Origin: Pseudomonas sp. dw_612
GTDB taxonomy: Bacteria; Pseudomonadota; Gammaproteobacteria; Pseudomonadales; Pseudomonadaceae
DNA: 64,000 nt
Assembly (NCBI RefSeq): GCF_018449725.1
Contig: NZ_JAAVVC010000008.1
Location: 124,001 to 188,000, forward strand
Reading direction: 5' to 3'
Positions 26,762-36,897 of this stretch are shown here, piece by piece (the stretch's first letter is position 1; each line of letters opens with the position of its first letter). The notes beneath the pieces are model-generated. The model was given only the letters and a program-made list of their open reading frames with translations. It made no database searches and was not told the DNA's origin. A program made the translations under genes and the position numbers.

Positions 26762-27466
26762 TTGAACGGACTCATTGCGTGCCAGATCCAGGACGTCAAC
26801 CGGTTGGCCAGCGACATTCTCGGCATCACCCTGGCGCTCGAAGCCGACAGCTTTTCCTATCGTCCCGGCCAATACATCGACTTGGTACTGGCCGACGGCG
26901 CACGGCGCAGCTTCTCGATTGCCAGCGGCGCCTGCACCTCAGGCACCATTGACGTGCATGTCCGGGAAGTGTCGAGCAGTCAGTTCATCACCAGTGTGCT
27001 GGACACCCGTGGCAAACCGGGCAACCTGGCGATTGCCGGCCCTTTCGGCGAGCTCTACTACCGTGGCGCCCCGGAAGTGCCGGACGCGGCGATTATTTTG
27101 CTGGCTTCGGGCACCGGGTTCAGTTCGATCAAGGCCATCATGGAGGCCCTGCTTGAAACCGGTTCGCACCATCCGGTGTACCTCTACTGGGGCGGGCGCT
27201 GTGGTGCCGATCTTTATTTGAGAGCGTGGGTGGAGCAGGTTATGGCGGTCATGCCCGGCCTGTCGTTTGTGCCGGTACTGAGTGCGCCCGAGCCTGAGGA
27301 TCAGTGGGACGGGCGCATCGGCAATGTGCATCAGGCGGTCATGGCTGACTTCCCGGACATGCGGCATTGCCATGTCTACGCGTGTGGTGCGCCGGTGGTC
27401 ATTGAATCCTCACGTCGGGACTTTAATGAGCTCTGCGGTCTGCCGATGGCGCAATTCGTCGCCTAG
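26762..27466 (+). CDS. Fre/LuxG-type NAD(P)H-flavin reductase
   Basis: 234 residues. FAD-binding domain with FSYRPGQYIDLVLADGARRS and FSIAS (RxxS-type flavin motif), then a nucleotide domain with LLASGTGFSSIKAIMEALLE, VYLYWGGRCGADLY and HVYACGAP. There is no [2Fe-2S] domain, which sets it with Fre, LuxG and the reductase parts of two-component monooxygenases. It is last in the one-directional gene run and is the natural partner for the luciferase-like monooxygenase. The start is a TTG with only a weak GAAG upstream; no ATG is available nearby. Confidence 0.88.
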   Translation: MNGLIACQIQDVNRLASDILGITLALEADSFSYRPGQYIDLVLADGARRSFSIASGACTSGTIDVHVREVSSSQFITSVLDTRGKPGNLAIAGPFGELYYRGAPEVPDAAIILLASGTGFSSIKAIMEALLETGSHHPVYLYWGGRCGADLYLRAWVEQVMAVMPGLSFVPVLSAPEPEDQWDGRIGNVHQAVMADFPDMRHCHVYACGAPVVIESSRRDFNELCGLPMAQFVA

Positions 27467-27584
27467 ACCACCCGTGCCAGGTCAACGGCTGGTATCCCCG
27501 CTCACCCAGGCTTAGAGTGCAACCCACGCTCAATGGCCGGAAAGTTTGCGGGGCCACCATTACCGCCTCTAAAGGACCTGCGCC

Positions 27585-28517
27585 ATGCACAGCATCGGAC
27601 TCATCGTTTACCCCGGCTTCCAAGTGTTGGGCCTGGCCATGTGCGCAACGTTCGAGATGGCCAACAGTGTCGCGGACGAGCCGGTCTACAGCATTGCGTT
27701 GCTGTCGGAGGCGGGCGGCATGGTGCAGACGTCGGCCGGGTTTGGCGTGGAGACCACGGCGTTCGACCAGCGTCCCTTCGACACCTTACTGGTGATGGGC
27801 GACAACCTGATTCGTCCGGTGTCCCCCGGCATGGTCGCGTTTCTGCGCAATGCCAGTCTGACCACTCGGCGTCTGGGCTCGATCTGTACCGGGGCCATCG
27901 CCCTGGCCGAGGCCGGATTGCTCGATGGCCGGCGCGCGACTACCCATTGGTGCCATGCGCGAGCCTTGCAACAGGCCTATCCGAAGGTCATCGTCGAAGA
28001 GGACCGCATCTTCATCAACGACGGCAATGTCTGGACCGCAGCGGGCATGAGTGCCTGTGTCGACCTGGCGCTGGCCCTGGTGGAAAAGGACCTGGGCGCC
28101 GACATCGCCCGTCGCGTCGCCCGGCAATTGGTGGTCTATCACCGCCGTGCGGGCGGCCAGTCGCAGTTTTCCGTGATGCTCGAACTTGAGCCCCGCACCG
28201 ACCGCATCCAGGCCGCACTGACCTACGCCAAGCACAACCTCAAGTCCGCGCTGTCGGTCGAAGAACTGGCCAGCGCCGCCAATCTCAGCCCTCGGCAGTT
28301 CAGTCGGGTGTTCCATGCTGAAACCGGTCAATCACCGGCCAAAGCCGTGGAAAACCTGCGGGTGGAAGCGGCGCGGCTGATGATGGAAACCGGCCGGCAT
28401 TCCATCGATGTGGTGGCCACCGACACCGGTTTTGGTGATCGCGAGCGCATGCGTCGAGCGTTTATCCGTGCGTTCGGGCAACCGCCGCAAGTGATCCAGC
28501 GGGCCAATCGCGGCTGA
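27585..28517 (+). CDS. GlxA-type AraC family regulator with DJ-1/PfpI domain
   Basis: 310 residues. The N-terminal class I glutamine amidotransferase-like (DJ-1/PfpI) domain runs to about 190, with C99 in GSICTGAIALAEAG at the nucleophile elbow and HWCHA after it. The C-terminal AraC domain has two helix-turn-helix units (LSVEELASAANLSPRQFSRV; IDVVATDTGFGDRERMRRAF). It lies 118 bases after the flavin reductase gene and 95 before the nitrilase, on the same strand. It could control either the biosynthetic operon or the nitrilase; the nitrilase link is the more usual arrangement. Confidence 0.9.
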   Translation: MHSIGLIVYPGFQVLGLAMCATFEMANSVADEPVYSIALLSEAGGMVQTSAGFGVETTAFDQRPFDTLLVMGDNLIRPVSPGMVAFLRNASLTTRRLGSICTGAIALAEAGLLDGRRATTHWCHARALQQAYPKVIVEEDRIFINDGNVWTAAGMSACVDLALALVEKDLGADIARRVARQLVVYHRRAGGQSQFSVMLELEPRTDRIQAALTYAKHNLKSALSVEELASAANLSPRQFSRVFHAETGQSPAKAVENLRVEAARLMMETGRHSIDVVATDTGFGDRERMRRAFIRAFGQPPQVIQRANRG

Positions 28518-28612
28518 TGTCCTAAAAGGTGGTGTATTCGTCATTTGAGACAAAATATGATTGCCGTAATCTTGATCTCGTTAAAGCCCAATCCCTCAAT
28601 GAGATCGCCGCC

Positions 28613-29587
28613 ATGTCCATCGTCAAAGCCGCCGCCGTGCAGATCAGCCCGGTCCTTTACAGCCGTGAAGGCACCGTCAATAAAGTCGTGCAGAAGATTC
28701 TCGAACTCGGTGAACAAGGCGTGCAGTTCGCCGTGTTCCCGGAAACCATCGTGCCGTATTACCCGTATTTTTCCTTCGTGCAGTCGCCGTTTGAAATGGG
28801 CGCCGAGCACTACAAATTGCTGGATCAGGCCGTGACGATTCCTTCCGCGACGACCGAGGCCATCGGTGCGGCGGCGAAGCAGGCCAACATGGTCGTCTCC
28901 ATCGGCGTCAACGAACGTGACGGCGGCACGCTGTACAACGCGCAGTTGCTGTTCGACGCCGACGGCACCTTGATCCAGCACCGGCGCAAGATTTCCCCGA
29001 CCTACCACGAACGCATGGTCTGGGGCATGGGCGACGGCTCCGGCCTGCGCGCCACCGACAGTGCCGTGGGTCGCATCGGCCAACTGGCCTGCTGGGAACA
29101 TTACAACCCGCTGGCCCGTTATGCGTTGATGGCCGATGGCGAACAGATCCACGCCTCGATGTACCCCGGCTCGTTTGCCGGCCCGCTGTTCACCTCGCAA
29201 ATGGAAGTCAACATTCGCCAGCACGCCCTCGAATCGGCGTGCTTCGTGGTCAACTCCACGGCTTGGTTGAGCCCGGAACAGCAGGCACAAATCATGGCCG
29301 ACACCGGTTGCCCGATCGGCCCGATCTCGGGTGGTTGCTTCACCGCGATCATCAGTCCGGATGGCGTGGTGCTGGGTTCGCTGCAAGAAGGTGAGGGCGA
29401 GGTGATCGTGGATCTGGATATGTTCCTGATCGACAAACGCAAACGCATGATGGATTCGCGCGGTCACTACAGCCGTCCGGAACTGTTGAGCCTGCTGATC
29501 GACCGCACGCCGACGGCGCATGTGCATGAGCGCGGTGCGCAGCCTACATTGGCGGCAACCGAAACTCCGGAAGCAGTCAGTCTCTGA
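28613..29587 (+). CDS. aliphatic nitrilase
   Basis: 324 residues from ATG 28613. It hydrolyses a nitrile to acid plus ammonia without a free amide. The Glu-Lys-Cys triad is E44 ([12 protein letters not shown]), K126 ([10 protein letters not shown]) and C160 ([12 protein letters not shown]). The CWEHYNP motif and the FPYYPYF-like stretch are those of true bacterial nitrilases rather than amidases. The C-terminal tail ([10 protein letters not shown]) is also typical. It follows a GlxA-type regulator. Its natural substrate, and any tie to the cluster upstream, are unknown. An inverted repeat at 29597-29627 beyond the stop could act as a weak terminator (no T run). Confidence 0.93.
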   Translation: MSIVKAAAVQISPVLYSREGTVNKVVQKILELGEQGVQFAVFPETIVPYYPYFSFVQSPFEMGAEHYKLLDQAVTIPSATTEAIGAAAKQANMVVSIGVNERDGGTLYNAQLLFDADGTLIQHRRKISPTYHERMVWGMGDGSGLRATDSAVGRIGQLACWEHYNPLARYALMADGEQIHASMYPGSFAGPLFTSQMEVNIRQHALESACFVVNSTAWLSPEQQAQIMADTGCPIGPISGGCFTAIISPDGVVLGSLQEGEGEVIVDLDMFLIDKRKRMMDSRGHYSRPELLSLLIDRTPTAHVHERGAQPTLAATETPEAVSL

Positions 29588-29688
29588 TATCGACGTCCTG
29601 GGAGCCGATCAACCATCGGCTTCCAGGCGCGAAAACGTCACCGTTCGGTAATTGTCAGAACAAGGGCCTGAAGCTAGACTCGTGCCCC

Positions 29689-30030
29689 ATGAAACGCTAT
29701 CTGCGGTTTTGCCTCGTTTTCCTGATCAGCCTCGCGCTTCCCTTGAGTGGAATGGCGGGCGTCCAGGCACCCGCCGAACCCTGCCCGATGAAAACCATGG
29801 GCATGTCGATGATGGGTGACATGGGCAAGGACTGCTGCCAGGACAAGGGCATGCCATCCGATCATGGCAAGCCGTGCAAACCCGGTCAGGAGTGCAAGAC
29901 CGGGGGCATGCTCCAAGTGTTCATCGCCAAACCTCCCGTCACCTTGTTCAGCCCCGTGGTAGCGACTTACTTCGTCGACATGCTGCCTGTCCAGACCCCG
30001 TCCGGGGTATGGCGACCCCCTCGCATCTGA
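29689..30030 (+). CDS. small Met/Cys-rich secreted protein heading the Cu/Ag efflux operon
   Basis: 113 residues with a signal peptide (MKRYLRFCLVFLISLALPLS, cleavage near MAG). The mature region is rich in Met, Cys, His and Lys (CPMKTMGMSMMGDMGKDCC; CKPGQECKTGGM), a metal-binding composition, followed by a plain C-terminal tail. It comes 96 bp before the TolC-family gene on the same strand. A periplasmic copper- or silver-binding accessory role is inferred from composition and place; I cannot name the family. Confidence 0.7.
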   Translation: MKRYLRFCLVFLISLALPLSGMAGVQAPAEPCPMKTMGMSMMGDMGKDCCQDKGMPSDHGKPCKPGQECKTGGMLQVFIAKPPVTLFSPVVATYFVDMLPVQTPSGVWRPPRI

Positions 30031-30125
30031 TTCCTGTTCCCCGATAAGCCCCATTCCGCCTGCGCGGGATGGCGTTGCTGTGCGCTTTGAAAAGCGCGCG
30101 GTGGATCCTTACAGGAATCATGAAC

Positions 30126-31391
30126 ATGAACTCCATGTGCTCTCGCACAGGGTGGCCACTTGCGGCTGCCTTGGCGGCTAGCGTACTGGCTTTGCCGTGC
30201 GTCGCTGCCCCGTTGACCCTTGATGAAGCCTTACGGCTGGCCGACAACAACGCGCCATCGCTCACCGCCCAGGCGGACAAACTCCAGGCCGCCAGAAGCG
30301 CCGCGATCCCGGCCGGCGAATTACCCGACCCGAAGCTGTTGCTGGGCGTGCAGAACTTTCCCGTCGGCGGCCCCGATCGCGGAACCCTGGATCACGATTT
30401 CATGACCATGCAAATGGTCGGCGTGATGCAGGAAATGCCCAGCCGTGACAAGCGCCGGGCGCGCACCGAAGTCGCCGAGGCCGCGGTTGATCTGGCGGCA
30501 GCCCAAGGGCGGGTTGAACGCCTGAACGTGCGCCAGGCCACGGCGCTGGCCTGGATCGGCAGCTATTCCGTGGAACTCAAGCAGGCCTTGTTTGAGCAGT
30601 TCTACCGCGAGAATCGCTTACTGAGCGACACCGTCCGCGCGCAGATCGCCAGCGGTCGCGCCCAACCGGCGGATGCCGTCACACCGAAGCAGGAAGCCGC
30701 GCAACTGGAAGAACAGCAAGATCAGTTGCAACTCGAACGTGTCCAGGCCCGCGCCGCCCTGAAACGCTGGATCGGCCCGGCCGCCAATCAACCCCCCACC
30801 GGTAATTGGCCGCAATGGCCCATCGATACCCTGGGTTACAGCCACAAGCTTCAGCATCACCCTGTCCTGGCCGCGTTCGGCCCGATGACCCGTGAAGCCC
30901 AGGCCAAAGTCCGTGAAGCCGAAGCCGACAAAACCGCCGACTGGAGTTGGGAACTCGACTACCAGAAGCGTGGGCGCGAGTTCGGCGACATGGTCAGCGT
31001 GCAGTTCACCTTCGACCTGCCGTTGTTCCCCGAGACCCGGCAAAACCCGAAGATCGCCGCCCGGCACGCCGAGCTCAATCAACTGGAAGCCGAGCGCGAA
31101 GCGCAACTGCGTGAACACACCGAGCAACTGGAAACCCAAATGGCGGATTACCAACGCCTGGACCGCGCCGTGCGGCGAACCCAGGACAGCCTGTTGCCGC
31201 TGGCCAAGGAGAAAGCCGAACTGACCCTGGCTAGTTACCGCGCCGGTAAAAGCGATGTGTCGGCGGTGGTCGCTGCCCGACGTGAACTGATCGAAGCACG
31301 ACTGACGCAGATCGACATCAATGAACAGAAAGCGCTGACCAGTGCTCGGCTGTATTTCGCCTATGGGGAGGCTGCCAATGAGACTTTCTAA
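30126..31391 (+). CDS. TolC-family outer membrane factor of Cu/Ag efflux pump (CusC/CzcC type)
   Basis: 421 residues. A signal peptide (MNSMCSRTGWPLAAALAASV...LPCVAA) is followed by the two-repeat coiled-coil architecture of outer membrane efflux proteins (LTLDEALRLADNNAPSL at the start; LASYRAGKSDVSAVVAARRE in the second repeat). ATG 30126 sits 9 bases after AGGA; ATG 30120 is equally in frame. It forms the outer duct of the RND pump encoded next, overlapping the adaptor gene by 14 bases. Confidence 0.88.
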   Translation: MNSMCSRTGWPLAAALAASVLALPCVAAPLTLDEALRLADNNAPSLTAQADKLQAARSAAIPAGELPDPKLLLGVQNFPVGGPDRGTLDHDFMTMQMVGVMQEMPSRDKRRARTEVAEAAVDLAAAQGRVERLNVRQATALAWIGSYSVELKQALFEQFYRENRLLSDTVRAQIASGRAQPADAVTPKQEAAQLEEQQDQLQLERVQARAALKRWIGPAANQPPTGNWPQWPIDTLGYSHKLQHHPVLAAFGPMTREAQAKVREAEADKTADWSWELDYQKRGREFGDMVSVQFTFDLPLFPETRQNPKIAARHAELNQLEAEREAQLREHTEQLETQMADYQRLDRAVRRTQDSLLPLAKEKAELTLASYRAGKSDVSAVVAARRELIEARLTQIDINEQKALTSARLYFAYGEAANETF

Positions 31392-32601
31392 AGGCGTTCT
31401 GTGGATTGGTTTGGCGCTGGTGTCAGGAGGGGCAGGTGGCTTTTGGCTGGCTCACAAACCTGAAACGGTCGCGCCGATGGCCATCGCTCAGGACCAGCGC
31501 AAGGCCCTGTACTGGTACGACCCGATGTACCCGCAGCAGAAATTCGACAAACCCGGCAAGTCGCCCTTCATGGACATGGAATTGGTGCCGCGTTACGCCG
31601 ACAGCGCGACAGACACGGCCGCAATCCAGATCGACCCGAGCGTGACCCAGAACCTGGGCATTCGCCTGGCGACGGTCACTCGCAGTGTCCAGGCCTCCAG
31701 CTTCGACGCGGCCGGGGTGCTGGGCTACAACGAGCGCGAAGTGGCGGTGATTCAGGCGCGCGCAGCGGGGTTTGTCGAGCGGGTGTACGCCTTGGCGCCG
31801 GGGGATGTGCTCAAGGCTGGCGCGCCGTTGGCGGACATTCTGGTGCCGGAATGGGCAGCGGCTCAGGAGGAGTTTCTGGCGCTCAAGCGCATGGGCGACG
31901 CCGGACTGCTGGCCGCGGCACGCCAGCGCTTGCGACTGACCGGGATGCCGGCGGCGTTGATTGCTCAGGTCGAGCGCAGCGGCAAGGTGCAACTGAACCA
32001 GACCCTCACCACGCCGATTGCCGGTGCCTTGCAGGAGTTGAATGTACGCAATGGCATGACCGTGGCCGTCGGCGAAACCCTGGCTCGGGTCAATGGCTTG
32101 GGCAGCGTCTGGCTGGCAGTGGCAATACCGGAATCCCTCGCCGGATCAGTCCGGGTCGGTCAGACCGTCGAGGCGAGGCTGGTGCCGTACCCGGACGCCA
32201 TTCTGCGCGGTACGGTCAGCGCGATCCTGCCGCAAACCACGGCCGACAGCCGCACCGTCAGCGTGCGGGTGGAACTGCGCAATCCCGACGGCCGCTTGCG
32301 CCCCGGCCTGACGGTGCAGGTGCGGTTGAACAGTGACACAGGGCAATCGGTGCTGTGGGTGCCGAGCGAAGCGTTGATCCGCACCGGCAAACGGGTGCTG
32401 GTGATGCTCGCCGAGGAGGGCGGGCGCTACCGTCCGGTGGAGGTGCAGGCCGGGGCGGAAAACGCAGGCCAGACCGCCGTGCTCAAGGGCTTGGAGGAGG
32501 GGCAGCAGGTCGTCAGCTCGGGGCAGTTTTTGCTCGACTCCGACGCCAGCCTCAAAGGAATCGTCGCCCAACCCCTGGACAACACCGGGGGGCAGCCATG
32601 A
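31378..32601 (+). CDS. cusB: periplasmic adaptor of Cu/Ag RND efflux (CusB type)
   Basis: 407 residues, membrane-fusion protein family. An N-terminal anchor ([19 protein letters not shown]) is followed by a heavy-metal-binding domain ([20 protein letters not shown] then MDMELVPRY), the mark of CusB-type adaptors that take copper or silver through methionines. Then come lipoyl/barrel-sandwich and beta-barrel parts ([35 protein letters not shown]). It overlaps cusA by 4 bases (ATGA). Confidence 0.9.
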   Translation: MRLSKGVLWIGLALVSGGAGGFWLAHKPETVAPMAIAQDQRKALYWYDPMYPQQKFDKPGKSPFMDMELVPRYADSATDTAAIQIDPSVTQNLGIRLATVTRSVQASSFDAAGVLGYNEREVAVIQARAAGFVERVYALAPGDVLKAGAPLADILVPEWAAAQEEFLALKRMGDAGLLAAARQRLRLTGMPAALIAQVERSGKVQLNQTLTTPIAGALQELNVRNGMTVAVGETLARVNGLGSVWLAVAIPESLAGSVRVGQTVEARLVPYPDAILRGTVSAILPQTTADSRTVSVRVELRNPDGRLRPGLTVQVRLNSDTGQSVLWVPSEALIRTGKRVLVMLAEEGGRYRPVEVQAGAENAGQTAVLKGLEEGQQVVSSGQFLLDSDASLKGIVAQPLDNTGGQP

Positions 32602-35600
32602 TTGCCGCGCTGATCCGTTGGTCCGTGGCCAACCGTTTCCTGGTGCTGCTGGCGACCCTGTTCGTCGCGGCCTGGGGCGTGTGGTCGATTCAAAGTACGC
32701 CCATCGATGCGCTGCCGGACCTCTCCGATGTGCAGGTGATCATTCGCACGCCCTACGCCGGCCAGGCACCGCAAATTGTCGAGAATCAGGTGACCTATCC
32801 GCTGGCCACCACCCTGTTGTCGGTGCCGGGAGCGAAGACGGTTCGCGGTTATTCGTTCTTCGGCGACAGCTTTGTCTACGTGTTGTTCGAGGACGGCACC
32901 GACCTGTACTGGGCGCGCTCCCGGGTGCTGGAGTCGTTGAGTCAGGTCCAGAGTCGCCTGCCCGCCAGCGCGAAACCGGCGTTGGGGCCGGACGCCACCG
33001 GGGTCGGCTGGATCTATCAGTACGCCTTGGTGGATCGCAGTGGTGGGCATGACTTGGCGCAGTTGCGGGCACTGCAGGACTGGTTCCTCAAGTTCGAGCT
33101 CAAGACCCTGCCCAACGTCGCCGAAGTCGCCACGGTCGGCGGCATGGTCAAGCAGTATCAGGTGCAGCTCGATCCACTGAAAATGGCCAGCCTGGGGATC
33201 ACGCAAACCCAAGTGACCGACGCCATCGGCAAGGCCAACCAGGAAACCGGCGGCGCCGTGCTGGAGATGGCGGAGAGCGAATTCATCGTGCGCGCTTCCG
33301 GCTACCTGAAGACCCTCGATGACTTTCGCGCCATTCCCCTCAAGCTCGGGGCCGGCAGCGTCCCCGTGACCCTCGGCGATGTGGCAACGATTCAACGGGG
33401 TCCGGAAATGCGTCGTGGCATCACCGAACTCGACGGCCAGGGCGAAACCGTCGGTGGGGTGGTGATCCTGCGCAGCGGCAAGAATGCCCGTGAAACCATT
33501 GCCGCGGTCAAGACCAAGCTCGACCAACTCAAAAGCAGCCTGCCGCCCGGCGTGGAGATCGTCACCACCTACGACCGCAGCAAGTTGATCGACCGCGCCG
33601 TGGAAAACCTCAGCCACAAACTGATCGAGGAGTTCATTGTCGTCGCACTGGTCTGCGGGATCTTCCTCTGGCATCTGCGCTCGGCGCTGGTGGCGATCAT
33701 TTCGCTGCCGGTGGGGGTGTTGATTGCGTTCATCGTCATGCGTCATCAGGGGATCAACGCCAACATCATGTCCCTGGGCGGGATTGCAATTGCCATCGGC
33801 GCCATGGTCGATGCCGCGGTGGTGATGATCGAGAACGCCCACAAGAAGATCGAGGCCTGGCACCGTCATCATCCAGGGGAAGAGCTGAAGGGCGAGCGGC
33901 ATTGGCAGGTCATGACCGACGCAGCGGTGGAGGTCGGGCCGGCGCTGTTTTTCTGCCTGTTGATTATCACGCTGTCGTTCATTCCGGTGTTCACCCTGGA
34001 GGCGCAGGAAGGGCGGCTGTTCGGCCCGCTGGCGTTCACCAAGACCTATGCGATGGCGGCGGCCGCAGGGTTGGCGGTGACGCTGGTGCCGGTGTTGATG
34101 GGCTACTGGATTCGCGGACGGATCCCGGATGAGCAGCATAACCCGTTGAACCGTTGGCTGATCAAGGTCTACCAACCGGCGCTGGACGCGGTGCTGCGCT
34201 GGCCGAAAGTCACCCTGCTGGTGGCGCTGCTGGTGTTCGTCAGTTCGCTATGGCCGATGTCGCGCCTGGGTGGTGAGTTCCTGCCACCCTTGGACGAAGG
34301 CGACTTGCTCTACATGCCGTCGGCGCTGCCGGGGTTGTCGGCACGCAAAGCTGCGCAATTGCTGCAACAGACGGATCGGCTGATCAAGACTGTGCCGGAA
34401 GTCGAGCACGTGTCCGGCAAGGCCGGTCGCGCCGAAACCGCCACCGACCCCGCGCCGCTGGAGATGTTCGAGACCACGATCCAGTTCAAGCCCAAGGATC
34501 AATGGCGCCCGGGCATGACTTCGGAAAAACTCGTGGAAGAACTGGATCGAGTGGTCCGCGTGCCGGGGCTGACCAACCTCTGGATCCCGCCGATCCGCAA
34601 CCGTATCGACATGCTCGCCACCGGCATCAAGAGCCCGATCGGGGTCAAGGTTGCCGGCAACGATTTGACGCAGATCGATGCCGTCACCCAGGCGGTCGAA
34701 CGCGCGTCCAAAGAGGTGCCAGGTGTCACTTCGGCGCTGGCCGAGCGCTTGAGCGGCGGGCGCTACATCGATGTCGGTATCGACCGTCAGGCGGCCGCGC
34801 GCTACGGGCTGAACATTGCCGATGTGCAAGCCATCGTCGCCGGGGCCATCGGCGGTGAAAACGTCGGCGAAACCATCGAAGGTCGGGCGCGCTTTCCGAT
34901 CAACGTGCGTTACCCAAGGGAGTGGCGGGACTCGGTGGGTGAACTGGAGCAACTGCCGATCTCCACGCCGTTGGGTAGCCTGATCACCCTCGGCACGGTG
35001 GCGCGGGTCAAGGTCACGAATGGCCCGCCCATGCTCAAGAGCGAAAACGCGCGACCGTCCGGTTGGGTGTACATCGATGTACGCGGGCGCGATATTGCCT
35101 CGGTGGTCGCCGACCTGCGCCGGGTGGTCGGTGAGCAGGTCAAATTGCAGCCGGGCATGAGCCTGAGCTATTCCGGGCAGTTCGAGTTTCTGGAACGGGC
35201 CAACGCCCGGCTCAAACTGGTGGTGCCGGCCACGCTGCTGATCATCTTTGTGCTGCTGTACCTGACCTTCGCCCGATTCGACGAGGCGTTGCTGATCATG
35301 GCCACGCTGCCTTTCGCACTGGCGGGCGGCGCGTGGTTCCTCTATGGGCTGGGGTTCAATTTGTCGGTGGCCACCGGTGTCGGCTTCATTGCCTTGGCCG
35401 GGGTGTCTGCCGAGTTTGGCGTGATCATGCTGCTGTACCTGAAGAACGCCTGGGCCGAGCGCGAAGACGCTGGCGACCGTACCGATTCGGGGTTGGTCGC
35501 GGCCATTCGCGAAGGCGCCGTGCAGCGGGTTCGCCCCAAGGCCATGACCGTGGCCGTGATCATCGCCGGGCTGTTGCCGATCCTGCTGGGCAGCGGTGCC

Positions 35601-35756
35601 GGCAGCGAAGTCATGAGCCGCATCGCCGCGCCCATGGTCGGCGGCATGGTCACCGCGCCGTTGTTATCCCTGTTCGTCATTCCGGCAGCGTATCGCTTGA
35701 TGCGCCGCCGTCAGCTGTCTGTTCAACCCACCCTCACTGAAGGAAATATCCAATGA
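32598..35756 (+). CDS. cusA: RND heavy-metal efflux pump, inner membrane transporter (CusA type)
   Basis: 1052 residues, twelve membrane helices with two large periplasmic loops. HME-RND features: [20 protein letters not shown] at the first loop, [20 protein letters not shown] in helix 4 with the proton-relay acidic residue, [34 protein letters not shown], and [20 protein letters not shown]. Methionine-rich periplasmic stretches and the neighbouring CusF and HMBD-type CusB point to monovalent Cu/Ag rather than Co/Zn/Cd. The in-frame extension upstream of ATG 32598 is a shadow of cusB. Confidence 0.93.
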   Translation: MIAALIRWSVANRFLVLLATLFVAAWGVWSIQSTPIDALPDLSDVQVIIRTPYAGQAPQIVENQVTYPLATTLLSVPGAKTVRGYSFFGDSFVYVLFEDGTDLYWARSRVLESLSQVQSRLPASAKPALGPDATGVGWIYQYALVDRSGGHDLAQLRALQDWFLKFELKTLPNVAEVATVGGMVKQYQVQLDPLKMASLGITQTQVTDAIGKANQETGGAVLEMAESEFIVRASGYLKTLDDFRAIPLKLGAGSVPVTLGDVATIQRGPEMRRGITELDGQGETVGGVVILRSGKNARETIAAVKTKLDQLKSSLPPGVEIVTTYDRSKLIDRAVENLSHKLIEEFIVVALVCGIFLWHLRSALVAIISLPVGVLIAFIVMRHQGINANIMSLGGIAIAIGAMVDAAVVMIENAHKKIEAWHRHHPGEELKGERHWQVMTDAAVEVGPALFFCLLIITLSFIPVFTLEAQEGRLFGPLAFTKTYAMAAAAGLAVTLVPVLMGYWIRGRIPDEQHNPLNRWLIKVYQPALDAVLRWPKVTLLVALLVFVSSLWPMSRLGGEFLPPLDEGDLLYMPSALPGLSARKAAQLLQQTDRLIKTVPEVEHVSGKAGRAETATDPAPLEMFETTIQFKPKDQWRPGMTSEKLVEELDRVVRVPGLTNLWIPPIRNRIDMLATGIKSPIGVKVAGNDLTQIDAVTQAVERASKEVPGVTSALAERLSGGRYIDVGIDRQAAARYGLNIADVQAIVAGAIGGENVGETIEGRARFPINVRYPREWRDSVGELEQLPISTPLGSLITLGTVARVKVTNGPPMLKSENARPSGWVYIDVRGRDIASVVADLRRVVGEQVKLQPGMSLSYSGQFEFLERANARLKLVVPATLLIIFVLLYLTFARFDEALLIMATLPFALAGGAWFLYGLGFNLSVATGVGFIALAGVSAEFGVIMLLYLKNAWAEREDAGDRTDSGLVAAIREGAVQRVRPKAMTVAVIIAGLLPILLGSGAGSEVMSRIAAPMVGGMVTAPLLSLFVIPAAYRLMRRRQLSVQPTLTEGNIQ

Positions 35757-36091
35757 AACTGAGTTTGATTGCTGTCGCCAGTACTGTCGTTGCGCTGTCT
35801 TTTGCTGCCTATGCGGAGGACATGTCGGGAATGAAGATGGACGCCGCACCGATGACCCAGCAAGCCCCGGTGGCCAGGGCCGCCGGCACCATCAAGGCCA
35901 TCGACGGCGAGAAACACACGGTCACCATCGCCCACGGCGCGGTGCCGGTGGTGCAGTGGCCGCCGATGACCATGGGCTTTCGGGCCACCGAGGCGCAATT
36001 GGCCGGGGTGAAGGTCGGGGATTCGGTTAATTTCGAGTTCCAACTGGCGGGATCGACGGCGACGCTGGTGTCGATTGATGTAGCGAAGTAG
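35753..36091 (+). CDS. cusF: CusF-like periplasmic copper-binding protein
   Basis: 112 residues with a signal peptide ([21 protein letters not shown]). A Met-rich linker ([11 protein letters not shown]) leads to the OB-fold CusF domain with W and Met ligands in [11 protein letters not shown] and the [12 protein letters not shown] stretch. It delivers periplasmic Cu(I)/Ag(I) to the pump. It overlaps cusA by 4 bases and ends the operon just before a strong hairpin. Confidence 0.9.
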   Translation: MKLSLIAVASTVVALSFAAYAEDMSGMKMDAAPMTQQAPVARAAGTIKAIDGEKHTVTIAHGAVPVVQWPPMTMGFRATEAQLAGVKVGDSVNFEFQLAGSTATLVSIDVAK

Positions 36092-36101
36092 CAATCAAAT
36101 C

Positions 36102-36134
36102 ACCAGCGGCGCGAACCGGGTTCGCGTCGCTGGT
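36102..36134 (+). terminator. hairpin terminator between convergent cusF and hydrolase gene
   Basis: Arms 36102-36117 and 36118-36134 (ACCAGCGGCGCGAACC against GGGTTCGCGTCGCTGGT) form a near-perfect GC-rich stem, followed by TTTGTCGGTTTT. It lies 10 bases past the cusF stop and just before the stop of the opposing gene. Confidence 0.65.
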
Positions 36135-36143
36135 TTGTCGGTT

Positions 36144-36842
36144 TTACAGCTCCATACCCAGGAAAATCAGGGTATTGCCATGGGCCTCAACGGCCGCACG
36201 CTGGTTGTAGCTGTCGCGGTGGGAGCAGTTGAAGCCATGTTCGGCCTCCGGATACACCACGATCTCCACGTTGTCGTTGGTGTCGAAACGCTCGGCGATT
36301 TTCTCCACGGCTTCCAATGAGATGTGGCTGTCCGCTTCACCGAAGTGCATCAGTAATGGCACCTGGATTTCATCGGCACGCTCCAGTTGGTTCTGGATGC
36401 CACCGCCGTAGTAGGCGATGGCCACGTCGACGAAACCGTTGGCGGCGGTGTGGTACGACAGCAGGCCGCCAAAGCAATAACCGATCGACGCGATGCCGCC
36501 ATCCAGGCCCGGCTGGGCTTGCAGGGCATCGATGGCCAGTTTGATGTCGGCCTGTGCCGCGTTCACGTCGGTGGCGTTCATCAACTCGACCGCACGTTTC
36601 CAGCCGGCTTCGTCGTAGGTCAATTCGATGCGCGGGCCGCTGCGCCAGAACAGGTCCGGTGCGATCACCAGGTAACCGTCGGCGGCATATTGCTCGGCGA
36701 CCGAGCGGATGTGTTCGTTAACGCCGAAGATCTCCTGGATCAACACAATCCCCGGACCCTTCTGGGTATGGGGAATCGCCAGGTAAGCGCCGAATTTACC
36801 GTCGGGGCTGTCGATTTCGATCCATTGGGTGGTCACGCTCAT
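36144..36842 (-). CDS. dienelactone hydrolase family protein
   Basis: 232 residues, alpha/beta hydrolase of the DLH family with a cysteine nucleophile: C123 in SIGYCFGGLLSYH, D171 in FGEADSHIS, H202 in AEHGFNC. The N-terminal QEIFGVNEHIRSVAEQYA stretch is a family hallmark. No aromatic-degradation genes are nearby, so the true substrate (dienelactone or another ester) is uncertain. It starts 55 bases before the start-proximal end of the preceding DoxX gene on the same strand. Confidence 0.9.
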   Translation of the reverse strand: MSVTTQWIEIDSPDGKFGAYLAIPHTQKGPGIVLIQEIFGVNEHIRSVAEQYAADGYLVIAPDLFWRSGPRIELTYDEAGWKRAVELMNATDVNAAQADIKLAIDALQAQPGLDGGIASIGYCFGGLLSYHTAANGFVDVAIAYYGGGIQNQLERADEIQVPLLMHFGEADSHISLEAVEKIAERFDTNDNVEIVVYPEAEHGFNCSHRDSYNQRAAVEAHGNTLIFLGMEL

Positions 36843-36897
36843 GGTGGCTCCTGTCTTCGTCAGTGAGGGGGAGGTTGCAGGTTATAAAGCGAGTGTG

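Noticed and set aside
16613..27466. Reading the cluster as the AMB or FVG (oxyvinylglycine) pathway because of the LysE exporter and NRPS part
   Set aside because: Those loci lack a KS-AT-ACP PKS and luciferase-like monooxygenase, and need oxygenases, aminotransferase or formyltransferase genes that are absent here.
32355..32597. An 81-codon N-terminal extension of the RND pump
   Set aside because: It overlaps the adaptor gene in another frame; the pump proper starts at ATG 32598 with the normal first membrane helix.
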